Of a stretch of 64,000 bases of DNA, positions 55,353-64,000 are shown piece after piece (position 1 is the first letter of the stretch; every line of letters starts with the position of its first letter). The stretch comes from Lolium rigidum. Taxonomy: Eukaryota; Streptophyta; Magnoliopsida; Poales; Poaceae. Below the pieces are notes generated by a model, which did not search any database, was not told the origin of the DNA, and saw only the letters and a program-made list of their open reading frames with translations. The stretch is from NCBI RefSeq assembly GCF_022539505.1, contig NC_061508.1, forward strand, positions 268,776,736 to 268,840,735, in the 5' to 3' direction. A program made the position numbers and the translations under genes.

Positions 55353-55492
55353 TGTTAGATGTAATAGCTGATAAGTACGTAGTACACCGATTCCTATACG
55401 AACCTGTATTGCCACGTCAGGGGCTTTTCTTGGTCTATATCAACATGCAACCCGTACCGGATGAGGGTACAGTTCCAGCCAAAACATCGACA
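55353..55492 (+). repeat. Copia2 3' LTR
   Basis: Same ends as the 5' LTR, 140 bp, with the 15-bp deletion next to a tacgt repeat and scattered C-to-T and G-to-A changes. Confidence 0.95.
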
Positions 55493-55497
55493 ATGTG

Positions 55498-56020
55498 GTA
55501 ATGGTACAAAGGTTATGAGGATGTGTCCGTGGAGAGGACTAAATGTAAGAGCTATGTTTTCCTGTTTCTTTACTGTATGCATTTGTCTCAGCAGCATGGT
55601 TCCGCACTCAATGATCGATTTTATTTGTGTTATAGTTACTATGTCGGAGGCGCTGCTTCTTGCAAGTAAGCATCGAACAGAGGCAATTGGATGTGCCAGA
55701 GTCGCAAAGTTCATCTTTTTGAGAGGTACTGGATTTGCTAAGCGGTAGCAATACATTTACCCTTCAACATGCGTTTGTCCCCACGAAGCAAAAAAAGAAA
55801 GTCTTACGTACAACCTATCAAACATGTTTTTTCTAACATTAAGAAAAAGGTAACATTGTTATAATTTTTGTTACACGCATCAAAGTAATATACCTAATAC
55901 ATGGAAACCCTCCCGTCCTCCTCCCGAGCCGCCCCGCGTGGTGGCCGGGGGGAATTCTACCCCACCATCGCCACCTCCCCCTCTCTCCCTCCCCTCCCTC
56001 GCCACCGCCAGGGGGCGCGG
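55498..56020. other. Right flank of Copia2
   Basis: About 400 bases of AT-rich sequence with no recognisable gene, then GC-rich sequence that starts the second dispersed repeat copy. Confidence 0.4.
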
Positions 56021-56950
56021 TCTAGCAAAGGCCAGCCGGCGCTAGCACCGGCGGGGATTCTTCGTCATCTCGGGAGAGGAGGTCGGGTGTGGGTCGTCTT
56101 CCTTGAGCCGGAGCGCGGCCCTTTCGTCGAGGACCTCGATGGCGGCGCCTGGCCTTGGCTCGGGGACGCCATGACGGACGACGAGGTGGTCGAGTGCCCT
56201 GTCGGCGGCGGAGGAAGGGGTGGGGGCTGGCTACAAGGGGAAACCCTAGGTCCCCTTCTCCTCGTCTCTCGGCGGTCGACGACGGAGGGCTGGCTTTCGG
56301 CTGCGGCGGTGCCCAGGCGTGTGCGGTGTCTTCGGAGTACGCGATCTGCTTGGTGTCTCCTGCGGCAACCATAGCCAACCTGGGATAGTCGCCGGCGTGG
56401 GGGCTCGACCTGAATAAAGGCGGCGGTCCTAGGGTCTCTCTTGGGTGAAGATGAAGACCTGTCGGAAGCCTGCCCTTCATAATCTGGCCGAAGTGTTGAG
56501 TTCCGGAAGGCGCCACCGGCGACTGTAATAGTGCTTCTATTGCCTGGAGTTTGCTGGATCTATGGTATTCGGCCGTGCGCGCCCATGTTTATTCCGACCG
56601 TTTGGTTTTGGAGGGTGCTGCGCGAAAATATTTTCTGTGATGACACCAAGTGACAGCTGATCCATGGTGAAGTCAGAAGAAGAGAATATCATGAAGGCCG
56701 GATTTGGAGGACTAGCCAATGGAGGTTCAAGTCTTTGCGCTGTTGAGGGGCTTGCTTGGTGTTTCGGACTTCGCAACAGTGGTATGCAAGTGGGAGCGGC
56801 AGCACATGTGAAGTTTGAAGTCTTACCTTTCAGGGTGAAAATCCAAGGTCTGGCCTTAACTGGTTGTGCATGACAATGTCCTTGTTGAAGGCATTATTTT
56901 GAGAGCGGAGACTATCTTCAGGTTGAAAACCTAATATCTTTGATCGGGAG
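56020..56950 (+). repeat. Dispersed repeat, right copy
   Basis: Matches 49.3-49.8 kb in order and orientation: gaagtgttgagttccggaag, tttgctggatctatggtatt, tcttacctttcagggtgaaa and tgaaggcattattttgag. GC-rich open frames at its left end are not supported as genes. The two copies could be one family inserted twice, or a segmental duplication. Confidence 0.55.
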
Positions 56951-57114
56951 ACGACGGCGCTGGTGCAATGTTCCCTTCTTGGAGGCGTTTCTTTTGAAGA
57001 GACTGAATTTCAGGTGTTGTCTTGGTGGTGGATGTATTACTATTGCTAGGGCTAGGATACTGTAGCGGGATTTTTATTTTTTAGTTTTATTTTCTCTTTT
57101 TTGGCTGTGTGCAT

Positions 57115-58504
57115 TGATACGTTGCAAACGTATCTATAATTTTTGATGCTCCATGCTTGTTTACATCAATTTCTATATGTTTTGTTCATACTTTGTGGCG
57201 TTTTTATGCATTTTCGGGAACTAACCTATTAACAAGATGCCACAGTGCCAATTTCTGTTTTCTGCTGTTTTTGTATTTCAGAAAAGTTGTGCAGGAAATA
57301 TTCTCAGAATTGGACGAAACGAAAGCGAAACCTCCTATTTTTCTCGACCCAAAGATGGAGTCCAGAGCAAAGACGGAGAAGATCCAGGAGGCGGCCACAC
57401 CATGCCTAGGCGCGGGCCCCTCCCTAGCCACGCCTAGGGGTGGTGTGGGCCCCTCAGGCGTCCACCGACCTCGCCCTTCCGCCTATAAGTTCACATCATC
57501 TGGAAAACCCTAAACACCCGAGCCTCCATCCACGAAAAGTTCTGTAGCCGCTGCCATCTTCGACCCTAGCTCGGGAGGGTTCTGAAGCTCTTCCCAGCAC
57601 CCTGCCGGAGGGGGAGATCATCACCGGAGGCCTCTTCATCACCATGCTCACCTCCGAAGTGATGTGTGAGTAGCTCATCTCTGGACTACGGGTCCATAGC
57701 AGTAGCTAGATGGTTGTCTTCTCCACTTTATGCTTCATGTTTAGATCTTGTGAGCTACCTATCATGATCAAGATCATCTTTATGTAATGCTACATGTTGT
57801 TTTTGCTGGGATCCGATGAATATTGAATACTATGGTTGAGATTGATTATATACATGTGCAATATGTTATTTGTGATCTTGAATGCTCTCTGTTGCTAGTA
57901 GATACTCTGGTCAAGTATGTGCTTGTGACTCCAAGAGGGAGTATTTATGCTCGATAGTGGGTTCATGCCTCTAGTAATCTGGAAGAGTGACAATAACTTC
58001 TAAGGTTGTAGATGTGTTGTTGCTACTAGGGAGAAACCAACAATGCTTTATCCAAGATAATTCTATTTTTTACTTTACACAGTTTACTTAATGCAATAAT
58101 CTGTTGCTTGTAACTTAATACTGAAAAGGGTGTGGATGCTAACCGGAAGGTGGATTATTCGTCATAGATGCAGTTGGATTACGGTCTATGAATCTTGTTG
58201 TAATGCTTAAATAAATCTCATAGTAATCATCTTGTCATGTGTGGTCTTTATCCTGTCAATTGCCCAGCTGTAATTTGTTTACCCAACATGTTATTTATCT
58301 TTATGGAGAGACACCTCTAGTGAACTGTGGACCCGGGTTCTTTTCTTTACACTGATAAAACCATCTACTGCAAAGCATTGTTCTCTTTATTTCACTGCAA
58401 ACAAACATCTCTTTCCACACTATACGTTTAATCCTTTGTTTTCAGCAAAATCGGTGAGATTGACAACCTCATTCTAAGTTGGGGCAAAGTATTTTGGTTG
58501 TGTT
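57115..58504 (+). mobile_element. Gypsy-type LTR, truncated by a CACTA element
   Basis: Begins TGATACGTTGCAAACGTATC and proceeds through phrases I know from long Triticeae gypsy LTRs: ggaactaacctattaacaag, ccatagcagtagctagatgg, gagggagtatttatgctcga, gagagacacctctagtgaac and ggtgagattgacaacctc. It stops at ggttgtgtt, where CACTACTAGG begins. In the families I remember the LTR continues beyond this point, so the right part was displaced by the insertion. No internal gag or pol is seen. Confidence 0.75.
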
Positions 58505-58696
58505 CACTACTAGGAAAAAGCCTATAGGTGGAGGCAAGTGGTGTCGGCGCACCACCTTGGACGTGCGCCGGTGGAAATAGTTGCCGGCGCACCACTTTGC
58601 AGCCGCGCCGGTGATGCAGGACTACTGCCGGCGCACCTCCAGAAAAGACGCGCCAGGGAAAAATCCTGGCATGGCCGCGGCCGATTCGGGCCAGGA

Positions 58697-58795
58697 CCAA
58701 GAATCATTGCCGGCGCACCAGCCCAGGGGTGCGCCGGCGGAAAATGCGCTATTGCCGGCGCACCCCTGGGCTGGTGCGCCGGCAATGATTCTTGG
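58697..58795. repeat. Perfect 42-bp inverted repeat in the CACTA subterminal region
   Basis: 58697-58738 and 58754-58795 are exact reverse complements around a 15-base spacer, each arm holding two GGCGCACC-type motifs. Transcripts would form a strong hairpin. Confidence 0.9.
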
Positions 58796-59475
58796 GCCTG
58801 GCCGGGGGTGATATAGCCGAAAGGGCTATGTGCTGCCGAGCGCACCCATGCCCCGGTGCGCCGGCAGTAACTCGGGCGGTTATTTCTGCTCAACAACCAC
58901 TCCCCTCACTACTACCACTCCACTCCTCCACACAAACCCGAGCCTTCTCCCAACCCAGCTCATTTTTGCCCATTTCTATCCCCAATTTCACCAATTTGAC
59001 CAAACAAAATCATATTTTTTGAGCAAATCTTCCCTTCCTACATGCATCTCCCACATCCCCTATGTAGATCTAGATCTACTATCCCGCATTGACCGCTCAA
59101 TCTAGATCTAGATCTAGAAAGTCGGCTTCCATACGCCGTGGTAGCGGCGCGACGTCTCGATCTCGTTGACGAATATATCAAACAAATAGGTGATTAATGA
59201 ACAAATTGAGGAATGAAATCGACGTATGTTGGACATTTGAAGCAAAGCTCTCGTGTGTGGCATATATATATGTTGTGCTTGTGCTAGTGTGTGTTGGCGT
59301 TGAAAACGAGTTGCCAACGTTGCGCCGAAATGTTGATTCTTTAAGTTTCCGTTTCGGCACATTTCTGGCGCTCCTATGTCCTACCGTGTAGGAAGGTCAT
59401 GCCGAAATTTTCCGTGAAAACTACCGACGGATGCATGGTTCTAATCAATTATGTAATCTTACCATGCAGGCGATA

Positions 59476-61190
59476 ATGGTTATCGAGATGAGTGAAAGCA
59501 TCGTGATGAGATATCTGAAACACGCGATCATCGACATGTATGAAAATAACCGCACGGAGGTATTGTGTCCGTGCCGGAGATGCAAACGAGGGAAATGGTT
59601 TGACCCGTATTCAGGCAAATTGCAGGGGCACCTGCTCACTAATGGTTTCATGCATGGACACACTCAATGGATGAGTGATGATGGCGCGGAGGTCAATGGG
59701 GCGACGGCGGCAGGTGGTAAAAATGGCCGGCAAGAAGGAGAACATCATGATATTGATGACGATGAAGAGTTTGTCGCACAGGACGATAACCTTGACGACG
59801 ACAATAACCTTGACGACGACGAAGAGGTGCCGCTAGCTTCAGTCGTGCGGGACCCTCATCTTCAAGATCTGCTTCTCGAAAAGACGAAAGGCGCCAAGCG
59901 GAAATCAAAGCTTGAGCAACTCGAGATAGACTCGAATACTCCGTTGTACGACTCAGGTCGCGGCTTGGGGGAGTCTCGCTTGAGAGTAGCTCTCGATGTG
60001 CTGCAGATGAAGGCGAAACACGGATGGACGGACAAAAGCGTCGACGAAATCCTGGAATACGTGAAAGATCTCCTTCCTGCCGGGAACACGTGTCCTGGTA
60101 GTCTAGCCGAGGCCAAGAGAATCACGTGCCCTCTCTACTTACCCCACGAAAAGTATCACGCCTGCATCAACGATCGTATCATGTATCGCAAGGAGCACAT
60201 GGACAAGACCAAATGTCCCGTGTGTGAAGCTGAACGGTACAAGAAAGGGAAGAAGAAAGCTCCTCGGAAAGTTGTGTGGTACTTCCCGCTCGCCCCCGGC
60301 TTCAACGGTTCTACGCGGACCGCAAGGAAGCAAAGCTCATGCGTGCGGCACGCGAGAAAGAAAGGAGGCGGTGTTGAATGATGAAGAGCGGATTGAGCAC
60401 CCAGGTGCTGACGCACCCTTCGGATGCAAGCCGGTGGAAAGCATTAGACAATGAATTCGGAAGTTTTGGGGCAGATCCCGAAACATCAGGTTGGGTGCGA
60501 GCACGGACGGATTCAATCCGTTCGGAAACCAGAGCAGCACACATAGCACATGGCCCGTGTTTGTATGGATCTACAACCTCCCGCCCGGCTGTGCATGAAG
60601 AGGAAGTACATACAGATGAGTATGCTAATTCAAGGGCCGACACAGCCAGGAAACGATATCAACATGTATCTCGAACTATTAAAGGAGGAGCTTGAAACGT
60701 TGTGGGCGGAGGAAGGGGTAGATACATGGGACGCCATCGCGGAAGAATATTTCCCTTTGAGAGCCGCGTTAATCACGACGGTGCAGGACTACCTCGGATA
60801 CGGCTACATTTCGTGCCAGGTGTGCCATGGACACAAGGCATGTGTCAGGTGCATGGAAGAGACGATGTTTTTGCAGCTTGGTAAGGATCCCGGCTCTTCG
60901 AAAACAGTTTACATGGGGCATCGAAGGTGGCTACGGAAGACCGACCCGTGGAGAAAGCGTGGAGATCCGTTCGATGGTACAAATGAACCCCGAGGACCTC
61001 CACGTAAGAAGAGCGGCGAAGAGATCGATACATTACCGAAAGGTTGGAAGGAGTGCCTCGCGCCGGAAAGATTCGTCAAAAGCCTGGAGAGAAGAAGAAG
61101 AAAAAGGAAACGACGCCGCTCATTGGTGTATGGAAAAGGAGGTCCGTGTTTTGGGACTTGCCGTACTGGAAAATTCTCGATACACCTCAC
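59476..61190 (+). pseudogene. CACTA transposase (Transpos_assoc plus tnp2), broken
   Basis: MVIEMSESIVMRYLKHAIID at 59476, just after an acceptor-like ccatgcag, begins the transposase-associated domain; CPCRRCKRGKWFDPYSGKLQ gives its Cys motif. Acidic linker 59740-59840 (DDDEEFVAQDDN). The tnp2 region has HGWTDKSVDEILEYVKDLLP, KCPVCEAERYKKGKKKAPRK and VVWYFPLAPGF (60276). After frame changes at about 60310-60550 it has QGPTQPGNDINMYLELLKEE (60640), LGYGYISCQVCHGHKACVRC (60800) and TVYMGHRRWLRKTDPWR (60907). It ends at PYWKILDTPH where the gypsy LTR starts. In En/Spm elements this protein cuts the ends; here both the frameshifts and the truncation inactivate it. Confidence 0.88.
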
Positions 61191-62248
61191 TGTTGCGGTC
61201 AGAAACCCACCGGCGAGCAGTGACGGGCGGGAGGCCCCCAGGACTGCGGCTAGCCCTGGTCCCTCCGAGCGACGGCCCGCAAAGACTCGGCACGCACGTC
61301 CGATGCTGGTGCAAGGGCGTGCCACCTGACCTATACCGGTCGGGAAGGTGTTGGATTTGCCTCGCTTAGTTTCCTGCATGGCATACACGTAAACATTAAA
61401 TACGAGCCTCGATCGGCTCTCAGGTTGTCCTGTGAATCGGCTCAAGGAGCCGATTCACCCATGATTCGTACGAGGTGTATGATCATATGGTGGTCCTGCT
61501 TGATCAAAATAAAGCTAAAACGACCTACTACGATTTAGGGTTTTCACCACATAATCGGAACATCCTACGTGTGATTGAGCCTGGCGGCCACGCACGGTGA
61601 TCGTAAACTGTCCCTAGACAAGGCCTAAAAACCAACATGAAGTTGATCCCCGGAACATCCTGTCTAGGGCTAGCAAACTACACCCTACGCGCCACTGGAT
61701 CCTTCAACCCATTTGTAAGGCCTAAATATGCAGATATTAAACTAATCCTTGAAGAACAAGGAGCAATCATAACGGATCGGATCTACTAAATAATGATCAA
61801 GCGGGGTGCCGCCCTTACACCTAAGATAGGTGTAAGGGCGGCTAGACGTCTAAGGGTTGCACGGACGAAAGCATAAGATACGATGAAACAATGCTAACCC
61901 TAACACATCTATGATAACTACGTTGCTCGCCATCAACAAGGCTTCAGCACGAGCAACGCATGAACAGCGAATAAACGTGTCTGCCCTAGATCGCAAGATG
62001 CGATCTAGACAGACATGATGCTTACCCGGAAGAAAACCCTCGAGACAAGGGAGTTGGTGATGCGCCTAGATTGGTTTGTGGTAAACGTGATTGTTGTTTA
62101 TTTCATAAACCCTAGATACATATTTATAGTCCGTAGACTTTCTAACGTGGGAATAATCCCAACCGTGCACGAGACAAATTCTATCTAACCGACACGTATC
62201 CTACTATATTACAGATACACGGGCAAACTAGCCCAAACTTTGCATACA
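61191..62248 (-). repeat. LTR of a minus-strand gypsy element
   Basis: Plus-strand start TGTTGCGGTCAGAAACC at 61191, right after ctcac (candidate target duplication). The inner edge is placed at CATACA, 62248, with modest certainty. On the minus strand it contains a TATA box (ctataaatatg, complement of about 62125) and an AATAAA-like aataaac downstream. This is the 3' LTR of an element whose 5' end is beyond 64000. Confidence 0.75.
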
Positions 62249-62256
62249 AGGCCGAT

Positions 62257-64000
62257 TCATGTATTTCTTCCATGTATATTCTTCAAGCCCATCTTTAATC
62301 GCGGCCCACCTCTGATCCGGTCAAATCCTGGAGCACTAAACTCCGTCGGAAGGATGAACACCATGTTTGTGCCAGCCGATGTCTCATCATCGGCTTTCTT
62401 TTGTCTGGGGCGCCACTCTTTCCTTTGTGGCCGACCTTCTTCGTCCAGGGTTCGCTGAATTTTCGCGGCCAGATCAGGCCGCGCCTTCCTTAACGTGTGC
62501 AAGTATAACCTTTCGGCTTCCTCCAAACCACGTAGTCGCTGAACCCTACGCTTTTGGGAACGGCTGAGTCCATCAGGGCACCACCTTAGCCGGTGGTACT
62601 TATCTTCTTCTTCTTCATCATCGTCCTCTAGTTCCTCGAGGTCTTCTACCTGAGAGGACTCAGCGTGCTTGTTCCGAGGCGGGAGAGGCCCTAGACGTTT
62701 GAACACGGACACGTTAGCTGCATCCTTCTTCTTCTGTCTACATTCTGCGCGGTTGCCGATTGTAGGCAATCGGCTCATTCCTGAATCCCAGCAGTGTCTG
62801 AAGAAGGGACAGTCCCAGTGTCTATCCACGTCGTCTTGCTCTCTCGACCTTTCCTTGGCGTGGCGCTCATATCTCTCCTCGTCGCGATCATGCCGACGAT
62901 GTCTCCTGGCGTCCCTAGCCAGACGATCTCTTTCGTCATCGTTGTTGTATCGTCGGCGTTGGTCGTATTGACTCACATATTTGTTGAGGAGGTGATCAGA
63001 GAGAGGTCGCTGATATCGCACATTCCTCACTTCTCCCTCTGTGATGTAGCGCTTGCCATCGTGCCGGAGCCGATCGCGTGGAACGGCTTCCTCTTTGTCG
63101 TTGTCATGAGAGCAGCTGCCCTCGTCTCTGTCCTTACCGGAGTGGTGCCCGAGGTCCTACCATGTTGATGTTGAACGAGAATCCTGGCTGGCACCCTCCA
63201 GGGTAAGTGCACTCCACCATGTTAACGGCGGGGAAGGGGTGTGTGTCGACCTTCATGGCGTACTGGCTGAAAATTAGACGCCCTTGTTCTATCGCCATTT
63301 GGACCTGCTGCCGCCACACCCTGCAGTCGTTGATGGCATGGGTGAACGTGTTATGCCACTTGCAGTATAGCTTTCCGTTCAGCTCCTGCGCCGTGGGGAT
63401 CTTGTGGCCTTCGGGTACCTTTAGCTGCTTCTCCTTAAGTAAGAGGTCGAAAATTTGCTCAGCCTTGGTGACGTCGAAGTCAAACCCTCTTGGAGGACCT
63501 TGTGGCTTAACCCACTTGCGGGACACGGGGCTTGCCCCCCGAGTCCATTCAGCCACTGCTACCTCTTGATCTCCCGCAGAGCCTTCATCTTCGTCTGCCT
63601 CAACCAGGACCACCGCACGCTTGAATTTATCCTGGTATACATCTGGGTGGCGTTGTTCATATAATGACAGCTTCTGCACCATGTGCGCCAGTGAAGGGTA
63701 GTCTGCTTGGGAGGCCACATCCTTGATCGGTGATGCGAGACCCACCACCGCCAACTCGACTGCTTCTTTTTCAGTCACACGAGCCGAATAGCATCGGTTC
63801 CTAACGGTTCTGAAACGTTGGATGTATTCTGACACTGTTTCTCCGCGCTTATGTCGTACTTGTGCTAGATCGGCAATGCCAGTCTCGGAAGCCTCTGAGT
63901 GATACTGCATGTGGAACTGCTCCTCCAACTGCTTCCAAGTCCGGATTGAGTCTGGTGGCAGCGATGTGTACCACCCGAAAGCCGATCCTGTGAGGGACTG
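62257..64000 (-). pseudogene. Gypsy gag region, partial at window edge
   Basis: The right part (63928-63134) is a retrotransposon gag domain: FHMQYHSEASETGIADLAQV, KRGETVSEYIQRFRTVRNRC, ADYPSLAHMVQKLSLYEQRH and CKWHNTFTHAINDCRVWRQQ. After a frame change near 63130 it continues VRNVRYQRPLSDHLLNKY, a charged stretch, DCPFFRHCWDSGMSRLP and RRVQRLRGLEEAERLYLHTL, ending MVFILPTEFSAPGFDRIRGG. That last motif normally sits just before the protease. Here the LTR follows within about 50 bases, so protease, reverse transcriptase and integrase are missing. Either an internal deletion or a non-autonomous gag-only family. Confidence 0.8.

Larger units (their letters stand above)
50295..55492 (+). mobile_element. 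Complete older Ty1/copia element (here called Copia2)
   Basis: Target duplication ATGTG at 50290-50294 and 55493-55497. LTRs at 50295-50449 and 55353-55492, primer-binding site TGGCATCAGAGC at 50450, purine tract agattagggggg at 55341-55352. The LTRs differ by a 15-base deletion and about 12 substitutions in 140 aligned bases, mostly transitions, so it is far older than Copia1. Its proteins are closely similar in layout to Copia1, suggesting the same lineage. Confidence 0.95.
58505..61190 (+). mobile_element. CACTA (En/Spm) element, 5' part
   Basis: Starts with the terminal motif CACTACTAGGAAAAAGCC. A subterminal zone of repeated GCCGGCGCACC motifs in both orientations follows (58530-58870), then a first exon region and a tnp2-type transposase gene. 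The right half is missing because a gypsy element begins at 61191. The other CACTA end should lie beyond the gypsy element, outside this window. Confidence 0.9.

Noticed and set aside
1..64000. tRNA, rRNA or organelle-derived DNA
   Set aside because: Found no tRNA-like cloverleaf, rRNA or plastid gene that I could support by eye; a dedicated scan (tRNAscan, organelle alignment) would be decisive.

Overview
The window is nuclear DNA from a grass, most likely a Pooideae/Triticeae-type genome. The reasons are nested LTR retrotransposons, a CACTA element beginning CACTACTAGGAAAAAG, a gypsy LTR that reads like the long LTR families common in wheat and its relatives, GC-rich first exons, and plant-only families (plant mobile domain, zf-XS, FAR1/MULE, myosin XI tail). 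The species cannot be fixed from sequence alone. There is one assembly gap of exactly 100 N (9274-9373).

Layout. 0.9-3.4 kb (-): decayed plant-mobile-domain gene, next to a cluster of GTGTGGCGCC-type motifs (4.1-4.35 kb). 4.8-6.1 kb: Harbinger-type miniature elements. 6.5-8.5 kb (+): frameshifted zf-XS-like gene with a good TATA box. 8.87-9.27 kb: LINE tail and an 87-bp duplication. 9.37-17.41 kb: tandem satellite, about 23 copies of a ~347-bp monomer, each with a telomere-like GGGTTTAGGGTT. 18-21.8 kb: several small host-type genes, the best being an intact three-exon coiled-coil, tail-anchored protein gene on the minus strand (19903-20593). 22.6-29.3 kb: probable Mutator-like element with a ULP1-type protease gene (+) converging on a FAR1/MULE transposase gene (-). 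30.7-30.9 kb: a MITE with a 3-bp target duplication.

The centrepiece is 34011-46811 on the minus strand. A 17-exon reading can be followed in frame from a receptor-like cytoplasmic kinase (five exons), through a major sperm protein (MSP/VAP) domain (one exon), into the cargo-binding globular tail (dilute domain) of a class XI myosin (eleven exons) and a clean stop; about 862 residues. Kinase-MSP proteins are known in wheat relatives (the Snn3-D1 type). I know of no described kinase-MSP-myosin-tail protein. Intron 2 holds a complete, very young Ty1/copia element (40526-45615, target duplication ACCCC, LTRs differing by one base). Intron 7 holds an old antisense copia remnant.

49-64 kb is repeat territory. 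A second complete but older copia element (50295-55492, target duplication ATGTG) sits between two diverged copies of a dispersed repeat. Then comes a gypsy LTR (57115-58504) cut by a CACTA element (58505-61190), itself cut by a minus-strand gypsy element (61191 to beyond the window) that shows LTR and gag but no pol. The host genes with fully resolved exons carry no frameshifts while most transposon genes do, so the frameshifts are probably real decay and not poor sequence.
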